Assembly (NCBI RefSeq): GCF_001953305.1
Contig: NZ_MTFE01000010.1
Coordinates: 1,886,101-1,950,100 of the forward strand
Length of the DNA stretch: 64,000 nt
DNA from: Cnuella takakiae
GTDB taxonomy: Bacteria; Bacteroidota; Bacteroidia; Chitinophagales; Chitinophagaceae
Direction of reading: 5' to 3'
Shown here: positions 1 through 11,200 of the stretch, one piece after another
Numbering within the stretch: the first letter of the stretch is position 1
Layout: every line of letters starts with the position of its first letter
The notes under the pieces: generated by a model
The model's database searches: none
What the model was told of the DNA's origin: nothing
Seen by the model: only the letters and a program-made list of their open reading frames with translations
Program-made: the position numbers and the translations under genes

Positions 1-1
1 C

Positions 2-2443
2 ACCAACGGTGTGATCATGATCACCACCAAAAAAGGCCGCCGCGATGGCAAGGTGCATGTAAGCCTCGACTCTTATTATGGCATCCAGGAAGTAACCAGC
101 CGCCTCGACCTGCTCGATACCGAAGGATTCAAAAAATACGCACAGGCCTACCGTGGCAGCCTTCCCGGCCGCCTGTTACCGCCAGAGGTGGATAAACCCA
201 TCTACGCCGGTGCCAACCAAACTTATGGCCAAACCAATACCGACTGGCAGGATGCTTACTTCCGGACCGGCACCATGACCCAACACAACATTGGCCTGAG
301 CGGCGGCAATGATGTGTCGCGCTTTTATACCTCTGCGGGTTATATGGACCAGCAGGGTACGGCACCCAGTGTGGCCTACCGCCGGTACAATTTCCGGATC
401 AACTCCGACCATAATTTCGGGCGTTTCACCTTTGGCCAAAACCTGTACGGTGCTTATGGCGACCAGGGTTACGACAACAACGAAACAGGCTCCCGCACCA
501 ACCTGGTAAACGTGATCAGGATGATGCCCCATATGCCTGTGTTCGACCCCACTTCCAATGGTGGCTACCGCGGTGTAAACAGCGTGCTGGATGGCGGCGA
601 TCCCACCAACCCTGTTGAGGATGCCGCCCTTAAAAATCCCGGCAGCAGGCGTACGGCAAAAATCCTGGGTACGGCATTCCTGGAAGTAAACTTTACCCGC
701 TGGCTGAAGTTCCGCTCCACTTTTGGGATTGATTATGCCAATGGACTCGATTACCGCTTCTCTCCCATATTTAATAACAATGGTACTGTTGCCGGCTCCA
801 GCGCCACCGTGGCTACGGTTACCAACAACCGTTCTGCCTCCACGGTATTGCTGTTTACCGAGCAGCTTTCTTTTGACAAAACCTTTGGCGACCACCATGT
901 AAACGCCATTGCCGTATACGAACAGCAGGGCCAGAAAATACGCAATGAAAACGCCAGCGGCCAGCAGCCATCCAACGAACTGCGCACCCTCAACAATGCC
1001 AGCAATGTGGCTGTGCAAACCCTTTACGGCGAAAACACCCTGATGTCGGTGCTGGGCCGGGTGAACTATGACTACCGGAGTAAGTACCTGGTAAGTGCCG
1101 CCATCCGCCGGGATGGTTTGTCGGTATGGGCGCCCGGTAAAAAATGGGCCACCTTCCCCTCTGCATCCATAGGCTGGCGCATCGACCAGGAAGAGTTCAT
1201 GAAGGGTGCTTCCAAAATTTCTGAATTGAAACTGCGTGCCGGTTATGGCGTTACGGGCCTCAACGGCGTGGTGCTGGGCAACACACCCTGGCTTGTAACG
1301 GTAAACGCCAACAGTGCGGCCTATCCTTTTGGCAACAGCCTGACCGCTGGGCCCGCATCTTCCATCCAGCGCCTGGGCAACCGCGACCTGGAGTGGGAAA
1401 AAACCAAGCAACTCAACATCGGTGTGGACCTGGGCCTGCTGCGCAACAGGATCACCCTGTCGGCTGAGTATTTTAACCGTAAAACCGACAACCTAATCCT
1501 GAGCGTGCCCCTGCCACCTTCGATGGGCTTTATTACCAGCACCGTATCGCAAAACATCGGGGCCATGGAAAACAACGGTGTGGAACTGCAGCTGGGCTAC
1601 AACGACCGCGAAGGCGATTTTAAATGGAATGCCAATGCCAACTTCAGCGCCATCAAGAACAGGGTTACCCGGATGGCTCCCGGCGTAAGCAATATTGAAG
1701 CGGGTTCCGACGCCGACTTTGGTGCCGACAATATTACCCGCACCCAGGTAGGCGAGGCCATCCAATCGTTTTACGGCTGGGTGGTGGAAGGCATCTTCCA
1801 GGATTCTGCCGATGTGCGTGGTCATGCCAAGCAAAGGGACGGTACCGGCCCCGGCGACCTCAAGTTTGCTGACCTCGACAAAAATGGTGTGATCGACCGC
1901 GAAGACCGCCGTTTCCTGGGCAGCTTCCTGCCCAAGTATACCTATGCCTTCAATCTGGGCGCCAACTACCGCAACTTTGATGTGTCTGTTTTCTTCCAGG
2001 GTGTGCAGGGCAACAAAATTTACAATGCCACCCGCGTGATCACCGAAGGCATGGTGCGTTTCTTTAATGCCGGCACACAGGTGCTGAATGCATGGACGCC
2101 TGCCAACAGGAACACCAATATTCCCCGTGCCGCCTCGAGCGATCCCAACCAGAATGCAAGGCCTTCAACCCGCTTCCTGGAAGACGGATCTTACCTGCGG
2201 TTGAAGAACCTCATCCTGGCTTACAACGTTCCCGGCAACACCTTGCAGTCGCTTACAAAAGGTACGGTTAGCAATTTCCGCATTTATGTTTCGGCGCAAA
2301 ACCTGTTGACCCTAACTGATTACTCGGGTTACGATCCGGAAGTGGGCAACCGCACTCCGGGTTCTTCGCTCACCAACGGCATCGACTTCGCTGTGTACCC
2401 ACAGCCCAAGTCGTACCAAATAGGTGTGCAGGTAAATTTTTAA
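2..2443 (+). CDS. SusC/RagA-family TonB-dependent outer-membrane transporter, 5' partial
   Basis: The window opens inside this gene; the frame is open from the first bases and no start is present. The visible protein begins NGVIMITTKKG, the end of the plug domain in SusC/RagA proteins, so the signal peptide, the carboxypeptidase-like N-domain and most of the plug lie upstream. The remaining ~810 residues are barrel-like, rich in Asn and aromatic residues, and end in an aromatic strand (QIGVQVNF) typical of outer-membrane barrels. Family knowledge: SusC with SusD forms a TonB-driven importer of glycans or other oligomers. A SusD gene follows after 73 nt. The substrate cannot be read from the sequence. 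Confidence 0.93.
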   Translation, partial: TNGVIMITTKKGRRDGKVHVSLDSYYGIQEVTSRLDLLDTEGFKKYAQAYRGSLPGRLLPPEVDKPIYAGANQTYGQTNTDWQDAYFRTGTMTQHNIGLSGGNDVSRFYTSAGYMDQQGTAPSVAYRRYNFRINSDHNFGRFTFGQNLYGAYGDQGYDNNETGSRTNLVNVIRMMPHMPVFDPTSNGGYRGVNSVLDGGDPTNPVEDAALKNPGSRRTAKILGTAFLEVNFTRWLKFRSTFGIDYANGLDYRFSPIFNNNGTVAGSSATVATVTNNRSASTVLLFTEQLSFDKTFGDHHVNAIAVYEQQGQKIRNENASGQQPSNELRTLNNASNVAVQTLYGENTLMSVLGRVNYDYRSKYLVSAAIRRDGLSVWAPGKKWATFPSASIGWRIDQEEFMKGASKISELKLRAGYGVTGLNGVVLGNTPWLVTVNANSAAYPFGNSLTAGPASSIQRLGNRDLEWEKTKQLNIGVDLGLLRNRITLSAEYFNRKTDNLILSVPLPPSMGFITSTVSQNIGAMENNGVELQLGYNDREGDFKWNANANFSAIKNRVTRMAPGVSNIEAGSDADFGADNITRTQVGEAIQSFYGWVVEGIFQDSADVRGHAKQRDGTGPGDLKFADLDKNGVIDREDRRFLGSFLPKYTYAFNLGANYRNFDVSVFFQGVQGNKIYNATRVITEGMVRFFNAGTQVLNAWTPANRNTNIPRAASSDPNQNARPSTRFLEDGSYLRLKNLILAYNVPGNTLQSLTKGTVSNFRIYVSAQNLLTLTDYSGYDPEVGNRTPGSSLTNGIDFAVYPQPKSYQIGVQVNF

Positions 2444-2516
2444 GGAACTGTCGCTAAACGATTCCAATTACCCGCCGCCTGGCGGAATAAAATATGGAAC
2501 ATCAAACTAAAGGATC

Positions 2517-4043
2517 ATGAAACAAAACATAACCAAGGTATTTGTTGCGGGCTTTATTGCGCTGGCAGCGATCAATGCCTGTTCGGAAAAGCTGGATGTG
2601 CTGGACACCAACAACCCCACCACGGAAAGCTATTTTAAAACTGCAGGGGAGCTGCAAAATGGCGTCAATGCCATCTACTCCACCCTTCGTTCGGCCAACC
2701 TGGTGGGCCGCGAATGGTTTTTTCTACGCGATATGCGCAGCGGTGAAACGGCACCCGGCGGTCCCCAACTGGAGGCGCCCCGGGCTGAGCTGTTGTTGCA
2801 GACCAATGGCGCTCCTTCCAACTCGGTGCTTTCCAGCGTTTGGACCGGCGCCTACCAAATGATCAACCGGGCCAATATGGTATTTCTGAAGGCCCCCGAT
2901 ATCACCGACAATATCGCACTGCGCGATCAGTTAGTAGGTGAAGCTAGGTTTTTGCGGGCATGGGCTTATTTCGAACTGGTGTCGCAATGGGGCGATGTGC
3001 CGCTATATACCGAGCCGGTAAATGCGCCTACCGACTACAAGGGCAAATCGCCTGCAGCTGAAGTATATGCCCTCATCATTCAGGACCTGACCCAGGCAGC
3101 ACCGGCACTGCCCGAAGTGCCTTCGCAGCCCGGCCGTGTTACCCGGGGTGCTGCCAATGCCCTGCTGGGCAGGGTGCAGATGCAGAAAGGCGATTATGCC
3201 GCTGCCAAGGAAGCGCTGCTTAAAGTGGTGAACTCAGGTAAGTATATCCTGGAGCCGAACTTCCTCCACAATTTTGATGGGGATGTAATGTCCAATGGCC
3301 AGAAGGTAGCCGACGGCCATGAGTTCAACCGCGAGTCGGTATTTGAAGTGGCCTTTGTAGACAAGGGCGATAACAACTTCAACTGGGGCTATAACGGCGA
3401 AGGAATTGCGCAGCCCGTAAGTACGGTACACAACCAGGAGTATGGTATTGTATGGGGCAATGTCATTCCTTCCGACCGTTTGCTCAACGAGTTTGAACCC
3501 AACGATCCCAGGTATAAGTTTTCCTTTTACGAACCCGGCGACCAGATACTAACCTTCGCCGGAACCAAGCCTGGCAAAACCCTCACCGCCGCCGATATGA
3601 ACGTGGCTGCCAGCACCCGCAATGGGGTAACAGCAAAAAGGGTTTTCCGTAAATATTCCATTTACGATTGGGACGACAACGGCTTTCACCCCGGAGGCGT
3701 TAACCACCGTTTGATCCGGTATGCCGAGGTGCTGCTGATGCTGGCCGAATGCGAGGTTGAACTGGGCAACCTGGGTGCTGCTGCCGGTTATATCAACCAG
3801 GTGCGGGCACGCCCCAGTGTAAACATGCCGCCCATCACCATTGCTTCTAAGGAGCAGGGTATCCGCGCAGTAATGCACGAAAGAGCCGTAGAGCTGGGTA
3901 TTGAGAGCCTGAACAACACCGATATCCTGCGCTGGCGCAAGAAGGGGTACTATCCCTCCATTATGCCCGATCCCCGGCCTAACCAGCAGGAGTTTCTGCC
4001 CATACCGGCTTCGGAAACTGCTGCCAACCCATTGATCAAGTAA
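2517..4043 (+). CDS. SusD/RagB-family outer-membrane nutrient-binding lipoprotein
   Basis: 508 residues with an N-terminal signal and lipobox (AINAC, Cys22), so it is probably a surface lipoprotein. Early motifs such as LDTNNPTTESYF and the later RYAEVLLMLAECEVELG, followed by VRARP and a C-terminal LGIESLNNTDILRWRKKG stretch, are the usual order of the TPR-rich SusD fold. It caps the upstream SusC transporter and captures substrate before import. The start is the ATG just upstream of the signal peptide, preceded by AAAGGATC. A strong terminator lies ~20 nt after the stop, so the next gene is only partly or separately transcribed. Length is normal for the family. Confidence 0.94.
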   Translation: MKQNITKVFVAGFIALAAINACSEKLDVLDTNNPTTESYFKTAGELQNGVNAIYSTLRSANLVGREWFFLRDMRSGETAPGGPQLEAPRAELLLQTNGAPSNSVLSSVWTGAYQMINRANMVFLKAPDITDNIALRDQLVGEARFLRAWAYFELVSQWGDVPLYTEPVNAPTDYKGKSPAAEVYALIIQDLTQAAPALPEVPSQPGRVTRGAANALLGRVQMQKGDYAAAKEALLKVVNSGKYILEPNFLHNFDGDVMSNGQKVADGHEFNRESVFEVAFVDKGDNNFNWGYNGEGIAQPVSTVHNQEYGIVWGNVIPSDRLLNEFEPNDPRYKFSFYEPGDQILTFAGTKPGKTLTAADMNVAASTRNGVTAKRVFRKYSIYDWDDNGFHPGGVNHRLIRYAEVLLMLAECEVELGNLGAAAGYINQVRARPSVNMPPITIASKEQGIRAVMHERAVELGIESLNNTDILRWRKKGYYPSIMPDPRPNQQEFLPIPASETAANPLIK

Positions 4044-4063
4044 ATAAAAACCGCATGGTACAG

Positions 4064-4094
4064 GGGCTGCTCCGCTTAGGGCAGCCCTTTTTTT
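4064..4094 (+). terminator. Intrinsic terminator after susD-like gene
   Basis: Seven-base-pair GC-rich stem (GGGCTGC / GCAGCCC) with a 10-nt loop followed by seven T. It ends the first SusC-SusD transcription unit. Confidence 0.8.
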
Positions 4095-4364
4095 GCGCTG
4101 CAGCCTTTCCAATTTACAGCAGGTTGCAACTTCGTGTATACGCGGAATCTTCAAGGATAGCTTCGTGCGGGGCAGGCGGTGAAACCGCATGCAGCAGCAA
4201 GTTGCTGTTACGCAAATGGGGGCGGGTAATATTTAGACAAAATGAAAACAAGCCCGGCAAGAAAGCTGCATTGGAAGTGGGTTTCTGTTTAAATTGAAGT
4301 CCTGATGCGCCTTGCAACAGCTACTGCTTTTGATTGGTTAACGCTTTTGCTTATACGCTACCAT

Positions 4365-7300
4365 ATGCCACACCATACCTTGGAGAAACATTTTCTGTTG
4401 CTGCTTTGTTTGCCGGCCCTGTTGTTGGCTCTGGGTTGTGGCCGAACAGAAGAAGGCCCTGCCTTGTTTACCCCGCTTTCCGCAAAACAAACCGGCATCC
4501 AGTTTATCAACAGGGTAGAAGAGGTGGATTCCACCAAGTCCTTTGTCAACGAGTTTGGCTATATGGGTGGTGGCGTGGGCATCGGCGATTTCAACAAGGA
4601 TGGTTTACCCGATATCTTTTTTACCGGCAACCAGGTAAGCTGCAGGATGTACCTCAATAAAGGCGGCAATCAATTTACCGATATTACTACTGCCGCAGGT
4701 TTGCAAACGCCGGTATGGGCAACAGGGGTGAGCGTGGTGGATATCAACAGCGATGGCTACGACGATCTGTACGTGTGCACCTATGGCAAAGACCTGAACA
4801 ACCGGACGAAGAACCTACTCTTTATCAACCAGCGCAACCTCACCTTCCGGGAAGAGGCCGCGCAGTACGGCCTTGCCGATACCGGCTATTCGTCACAGGC
4901 AGCCTTCCTGGATTATGATAAAGACGGCGACCTCGATATGTACCTCGCCAACTACATGCTCAATGGGCCCAATGCCAATACCCTTTTTAGAAAAGACAGT
5001 TCGGGGCGGGCACCTGCCAGCGACCGCCTTTACCGAAATACAGGGTACAACAAAACGCTGGGTCACCCGGTGTATGAAGACGTGACGGTGGCTGCGCATA
5101 TGGGCGAAGACGGCTTTGGCCTGGGCGTGGTAGTGAGTGATGTTAACAACGACAACTGGCCCGATATCTATGTGGCCAACGACTTTGTGTCAAACGATAT
5201 CCTTTGGCTGAATAACAAAAAAGGCGGTTTTACCAACTGCTCCGAAAAGTCCCTCCAGCATACCAGCTACTCCAGTATGGGTGTGGATGCTGCCGATATC
5301 AACAACGATGGCCTTTCCGACCTGGCAACACTTGATATGCTGCCCGAGTTCAACGAACGGAAGAAGACCTCTTTTTCCATGATGAACTACAACCGATATG
5401 AAAGTGAGCGGCAGATGGGCTACCAGCCCGAGTTTGTACGCAATATGCTCCAGCTAAACAGGGGTACTTACCAGGAGGGTGAAACGGATATGCCCTTTTT
5501 CAGCGAAATAGGACAGATGGCCGGCATTGCCGCCACCGACTGGAGCTGGAGCGTGCTCCTGGCCGATTTTGACAATGACGGCTGGAAAGACATGCACATC
5601 ACCAATGGCATCGGAAGGGATTTCATCAATGGCGATTTCCTGGAATTTAGCGAGCAGCAGTTGAGTGATCCATTTGAACCGGCTGAAAGGAAGAAACAAA
5701 AGATCCGCGAAAAGCTGGCTTCCCTGAAACATATAGCCCTCTCTAACTACCTGTTTCAAAACAAGGATGGCCACCACTTTACCGACATTTCGGAGCAGGC
5801 CCATATCGGCGATACCTCCATGTCGAACGGTGCTGCCTATGCCGACCTGGACAACGACGGCGACCTGGACCTGGTTGTGAATAATATCAACAGCGAAGCT
5901 TTTATCCTGCAAAACAATACGGCGCAAGGGGCAAAGAACTCGAGCCATTACCTGCAATTCAACCTGGTAGGCGAGGGGACCAACCTCCAGGCCATGGGCG
6001 CCAAAGTGTGGGTATATGCCGGCGGCCAGGTACAGGTGCAGGAGCAAAACCCGGTGAAAGGTTATTACTCCAGCGTGGATCGAAGGCTGCATTTTGGTTT
6101 GGGAAAACAGGACCGGGTAGACTCGGTAGTGGTGCTGTGGCCCAACGATAAAGTACTGGTGTTGGCCCAACCCAGAACTGATACAATTTATACGCTAAGC
6201 GTTGCCGATGCCGGGCGGTTCTTTAACCCTGAAAAACCTGTGGGCAACACCTTGATGGAGCCGCTGCCTTCAATGGCCTATCTCCACCGCGAAAACCCGT
6301 ACAACGATTTTGACCAGCAGCGACTGTTGCCCCAAAAGTTTTCAGGGTTGGGGCCCTTCATGGCTACCGGCGATATCAATGGTGATAGCCTGGCTGACCT
6401 TTTTGTAGGCGGCGCTTTCAACAGCCCCGGTAAGTTGTTGGTGCAACAACCGGATGGGAATTTTATACCTAAAGATTTAACCACCGGCATTAAGATGAAT
6501 GACGATGGTCCCGCCGCCTTTTTCGATGCTGATAAAGATGGCGATCTCGACCTGCTGCTAACTTATGGTGAAACCAGTTACGCCGATGGGGTACCACAGC
6601 TTAAACCTTCTTTGTTTTTAAACGACGGCAAAGGAAACTTTACCCTACAACAATCAGCCATTCCCGATGGCGTAAGCACCATTGGGGGCTGCGTGGCCCC
6701 TGCCGATTATGACGGCGATGGCGATCTCGACTTCTTTATCGGCGGCCGGGTATCGGCAAGGAGCTACCCGCAGGCACCGCGGAGTTTTTTGCTGCAAAAC
6801 AATGGGGGCCGCTTTACCGATGTGACTTCCCGGGTGGCGCCGGCTTTGGAAAGGGCAGGCATGGTAACAGCAGCATCCTGGAGCGACTACAGCGGCGATG
6901 GTAAACCCGACCTGGTTGTAACCGGCGAATGGATGCCCGTGCGTTTTTTTACCAATAGCGGCGGCGCCCTTCACGAAGCAACAGGAGCCACCGGTTTAAA
7001 AGATATGGAAGGCATGTGGCGCTCGCTGGCCCTGGCCGACACGGACGGCGATGGCGACCAGGATATTGTAGCCGGAAACTTAGGCGCTAATTGTATCTAC
7101 AAGGCCAGCCCGGCACAACCCATGCAACTGATGGCAGCAGATATGGACAAGAACGGCAGCATCGACCCTGTGATGTTTTACCATATCCGGGAGCAGGACG
7201 GGCGCAGTACCCTGCGGCCAGCCATCAGCCGGTCCCAGTTTGCCGAACAGGTGCCCGCCATTAAGAAGCAATACCTGCGGTACGCCGACTATGCAAAGGC

Positions 7301-7733
7301 CGATGCGAACGATATTTTCAAAAAAGTGGAAAAGGACAAGCTACTGCAGTGGCGCTGCACCGAAACACGTAGCTGTATCCTTGAAAATAAAGGCGGCGGG
7401 AGGTTTGAAAAAAAGCTGTTGCCGGCAGAGGCGCAATTTGCTCCCATCAATGCTATCCTGTGTACCGATCTTGATGGCGATGGGTTTACCGACCTGGTGC
7501 TGGCAGGCAATGAGTACCAAACCGATGTGATCACGGGTCGCTACGATGCTTCTTACGGTTGTGTGCTGCGGGGAGGAAAAGGTGGCCTTTTCAGGGCGGT
7601 ATCACCTGCTGCTTCCGGGATGTTGCTAAAGGGGGATGTAAAAAGCCTGGCCTTACTACAACAACCGTGGGGAAGAATATTGGTTGGAGGGGTTAACAAC
7701 GATTCTTTGCGTGTGTTCCGGATCAGGAAATAG
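4365..7733 (+). CDS. VCBS/FG-GAP repeat lipoprotein with ASPIC/UnbV domain (CRTAC1-like)
   Basis: About 1122 residues from the chosen ATG, which gives a clean lipoprotein signal (LALGC, Cys25); an upstream in-frame ATG at 4305 adds 20 residues before the signal and is less likely. At least seven calcium-binding FG-GAP-type motifs such as DFNKDGLPDI, DINSDGYDDL and DLDNDGDLDL fill residues ~60-510. An ASPIC/UnbV segment follows (~530-610: GAKVWVYAGG, then RLHFGLGKQ). A second block of six such motifs runs from ~665 to 930. The fold is a surface beta-propeller; family function is poorly known, but these proteins are often encoded beside SusCD in Chitinophagaceae. A near twin (49% by eye at motif level, not computed) closes the second SusCD module downstream. 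Confidence 0.88.
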   Translation: MPHHTLEKHFLLLLCLPALLLALGCGRTEEGPALFTPLSAKQTGIQFINRVEEVDSTKSFVNEFGYMGGGVGIGDFNKDGLPDIFFTGNQVSCRMYLNKGGNQFTDITTAAGLQTPVWATGVSVVDINSDGYDDLYVCTYGKDLNNRTKNLLFINQRNLTFREEAAQYGLADTGYSSQAAFLDYDKDGDLDMYLANYMLNGPNANTLFRKDSSGRAPASDRLYRNTGYNKTLGHPVYEDVTVAAHMGEDGFGLGVVVSDVNNDNWPDIYVANDFVSNDILWLNNKKGGFTNCSEKSLQHTSYSSMGVDAADINNDGLSDLATLDMLPEFNERKKTSFSMMNYNRYESERQMGYQPEFVRNMLQLNRGTYQEGETDMPFFSEIGQMAGIAATDWSWSVLLADFDNDGWKDMHITNGIGRDFINGDFLEFSEQQLSDPFEPAERKKQKIREKLASLKHIALSNYLFQNKDGHHFTDISEQAHIGDTSMSNGAAYADLDNDGDLDLVVNNINSEAFILQNNTAQGAKNSSHYLQFNLVGEGTNLQAMGAKVWVYAGGQVQVQEQNPVKGYYSSVDRRLHFGLGKQDRVDSVVVLWPNDKVLVLAQPRTDTIYTLSVADAGRFFNPEKPVGNTLMEPLPSMAYLHRENPYNDFDQQRLLPQKFSGLGPFMATGDINGDSLADLFVGGAFNSPGKLLVQQPDGNFIPKDLTTGIKMNDDGPAAFFDADKDGDLDLLLTYGETSYADGVPQLKPSLFLNDGKGNFTLQQSAIPDGVSTIGGCVAPADYDGDGDLDFFIGGRVSARSYPQAPRSFLLQNNGGRFTDVTSRVAPALERAGMVTAASWSDYSGDGKPDLVVTGEWMPVRFFTNSGGALHEATGATGLKDMEGMWRSLALADTDGDGDQDIVAGNLGANCIYKASPAQPMQLMAADMDKNGSIDPVMFYHIREQDGRSTLRPAISRSQFAEQVPAIKKQYLRYADYAKADANDIFKKVEKDKLLQWRCTETRSCILENKGGGRFEKKLLPAEAQFAPINAILCTDLDGDGFTDLVLAGNEYQTDVITGRYDASYGCVLRGGKGGLFRAVSPAASGMLLKGDVKSLALLQQPWGRILVGGVNNDSLRVFRIRK

Positions 7734-8235
7734 GGAGGGCTATGGGGCAGAATAGGCCACTAACTGTTGGCAACGCAAATTTTTCCACCTTGTGCTTAAA
7801 AGAGGAACCGATGTAGCGGTTGCTAATAAAACAAGTTCCCTTTGACTCGTGCTCAGGGTATAAAAATCTAAAGCAAATAACCATTTTTCCAACTGCCAGG
7901 AGCCCTTTTTACAACCAAGGGGTTTAAGTTGTGGACAAAATACTTTTAAAATTTTTTATTAAAGTTTTCTAAAATTTAATTTAGAAATTATATTTGTTTG
8001 GCTAAGCACTTACATCTGCTATTGAACCTGTGAACCACTGCTACAGTGCCCTCTTGTATTACTTAGCTCCTTTTTCACAAGCATCCTACCCTGATTACAT
8101 TTCAAAAAAGTTATGCATTTGCCTGCTGCAATTTGCTGCACGTAAACCTATACCTGTATATCAACCTTTTTGCCCTTAACCATTCTCGGAAGTCTTTTCA
8201 GGTCAGCTGATAGTTTTAAACCCAAAATCAATTAC
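7734..8235. other. 502-nt intergenic region ahead of second SusC operon
   Basis: No gene or clear terminator seen. The stretch from about 7930 to 8000 is strongly AT-rich with long A and T runs, unlike the flanking coding DNA, and contains one TAnnTTTG match. It probably holds the promoter of the second SusC-SusD operon. No inverted repeat or heptamer array is visible. Confidence 0.6.
7989..7996 (+). promoter_or_regulatory. Candidate Bacteroidota -7 element (TATATTTG)
   Basis: Exact match to the TAnnTTTG consensus inside the AT-rich stretch, ~240 nt before the SusC start. No clean TTG at -33 is visible, so this is a candidate only. Confidence 0.35.
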
Positions 8236-11200
8236 ATGATCAAGCATTTGCGACTGCTAATCGTCCTGCTGCTATTTAGCACGGCAGTACTAGCACAAAG
8301 ACAGCTGAGTGGCATTGTGCGCAATGCCCAAACCGGATCGGGACTGGCTGCGGCCACCGTGAAGGTGCAGGGCCAGAACGTGCAAACGGTTACCGGCTCG
8401 GAAGGCAACTTCAATCTTTCGGTGCCCTCCGGAAGTGTGGTGCTGGAAGTATCTTATGTAGGCTTTGGCACCAAGGTGGTGCCGGTTGCCGCCAACGAAA
8501 CCGATGTTATTATTGCTTTGGATGCCAATTCGGCCGAGCTCACCCAGGTGGTGGTGACCGCCCTGGGCATCAGCAAGGAATCGCGCAAACTGGGTTACTC
8601 GGTAACCACGGTGAGTGGCGAACAAATGACCAAGGCAAGGGAAACCAACCTGGCCCTTTCGCTGGCCGGCCGCGTGGCTGGTCTGAATGTAAAAGGCACC
8701 AGTGGTGGCCCCGGTGGTACGGCCAAGATCCTGCTGCGCGGTATGCCCAGCATGAACTCGGGTGGCTCCCCGCTTTTTGTGATCAACGGTGTGCCCATCG
8801 ACAATACCCAGCGCGGCAGCTCGGGTGAGTGGGGCGGTGCCGACAACGGCGATGGCATTGGTAACCTCAACCCCGATGATATTGAATCGATGACGGTGCT
8901 GAAAGGCCAGTCGGCGTCGGCACTGTATGGCGCCCGTGCCTCCAACGGTGTGATCCTGATCACTACCAAAACGGCCAAGAAGGGTACTTTCTCGGTGGAT
9001 TACAATATGAACTATGCCATGGAAAAAGCCATGGACCTCACCGACTTCCAATACGTATATGGCCAGGGTGTTGGCGGTAAAAAACCGGCTACTGTAGCCG
9101 AGGCTTTACAAACCTCCCGTATGAGCTGGGGTAGCCGCCTCGATGGTTCTCAGGTAATCCAGTTTGACGGTAAAACTTACCCTTATACTGCCTATAAGGA
9201 TAACCTGGAAGACTTTTACCGCACCGGTTCGGCTTTCACCAACACGGTAGCATTGACCCGTGGTGGTGAGAACGGCTCGTTCCGCCTGTCGCTTTCCAAC
9301 CTGGATAATAATTCCATTGTACGCAACAGCGGTTTGGATCGTAAAACCATCAACCTGAATATAGAGCAAAAGCTTACCGACAAACTGAGCGTAAACCTGC
9401 TGGCAAACTTTATCAACGAAGACTCCAAGAATCGTCCCCAGTTAAGTGATGGTCCCATGAACCCCAACAACGGGTTATTCCTGGCCACCAATATCAACCA
9501 GTCGGTTCTGGGTATCGGTTACGACCCCGCCACGGGTTACGAAACCCGCTGGGGTGATGACGAGTATGTAACCAACCCCTGGTTTGTGGTAAACCGGTAT
9601 ATCAACAACCTGGGCCGGAAGCGCTTGATTTCGGCCATTACCGCCCGCTACCAGTTTACCAGCTGGCTGTATGCCCAGGGCCGTGTTGGTTACGACCAGC
9701 AGAATGACCGCCTCTTTAAAGTAGAACCCTGGGGAACCGCTTATACAACCGAGCGCAGGGGTAACCTGCAGGACCAGGCCAACAGCGAGTCGTACGAGCT
9801 GAACGTGGATGGTTTGATTGGGGCAACGCACAAAATCACCAGCGATCTTTCGGTAGACGCTACAGTAGGTGCCAATATGCGGAAGAATCAATATGAGCGC
9901 ATCCGCATCGGCGGCGGCCCTTTCATCCTGCCTTACCTGTATAGCTTCAACAACGTTCGCAACTTCAACCGCGATTACAGTTTCTGGAAAACACAGGTGA
10001 ACTCGGCTTATTACAACGTAGACTTCAGCTTCCGCAATTTCCTGACCCTGAGCACCTCGGGCCGCTACGATGCTTATTCTACGCTGCCTTCCAACAACAG
10101 GGAAATCTTTACGCCCTCCGTTTCGGCAAGCCTCATTTATTCGGAGCTGCTGAATATGCCGGCAATCAACTTTGGTAAGCTCCGTGTTTCCTGGGCCAAT
10201 ACCAGCGGTGAAATTGGCGAGGCTTACAGAACGGCCCTGTACTACTCTTTGGGCAACTCGCTCAACGGCGTTCCTTTGGGTAGCTTCAGCTCCGACCTGC
10301 CCAACCTCACCCTGAAGCCTTTCACCCTCAGCGAAATTGAAGTAGGTACCGAGCTCCGGATGCTGCGCAACAGGCTGGGTTTTGACATTGCTTATTATAC
10401 CCGCAAAACAAAGAACGAGATCATGCCTGCCACCTTTAGTGCCGCCACCGGCTTTACCAGTGGCCTGGTAGGTACGGGCTCTACCAAGAACGCGGGTCTG
10501 GAAGTACAGGTTACCGGCGTGCCCATCCAGCAGCGCGATTTCCGCTGGAACGTAACCGCCAACCTCACTACCGTTGAAAACCGCATCCTGGAAACCGATG
10601 CCGAAGGCAAAAACCAGGGCCTGGGTTCCAACAGGGCAACCCTGGGTAATGCCATCACGGCTTTTGTAAAAGGGTTTGCCGGCCCGCAGATTCTGGCCTA
10701 CGACTACAAGCGTGCTGCCAGTGGGGATATTGTGGTAGATGCAAACGGTTACCCTGTTCGGGGCGACCTGATTAAGATGGGCAGCGTGCTGCCTACAGTG
10801 TATGGTGGCTTGAACAACGAGTTTAGCTACAAAGGCTTCAACATGTCTTTCCTGGTAGATTATAACTACGGCAACAAGGTACTTTCTGCTACCAGCTATT
10901 ACTCCATCTTCCGCGGGTTGAACCAAATGACCCTGGAAGGTCGCGAAGGTGGTATCACGGTTGGCGTACTGGAAAATGGAACCAAGAACACCGTTGCTGC
11001 CGATGCGCAGGGTTACTACCGCTCGCTGGCACAGAATGTAACTTCCATTCACGTGCAGGACGGTGATTTTATCAAGCTGCGCCAGGTGGTGCTGGGTTAT
11101 ACCATCCCAGAGAACCTGCTCCAGCGTGTGCCCCTGTTCCAGTCCATCCAGGTTTCACTGGTGGGCCGCAACCTGGCCATCCTGATGAAAAAGACCGACA

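Noticed and set aside
176..1411. 411-codon antisense frame over the partial SusC
   Set aside because: Same shadow effect; composition is that of reverse-complemented coding DNA and no family was recognised.
4055..4297. 80-residue + frame after SusD
   Set aside because: Runs through the terminator stem-loop and T-run and ends in unremarkable sequence; no sign of being coding.
9475..11052. Long open frame of 525 codons antisense to SusC
   Set aside because: A mirror of the strong codon bias of the real + strand gene; no domain, no signal, and it crosses the plug and barrel codons exactly.
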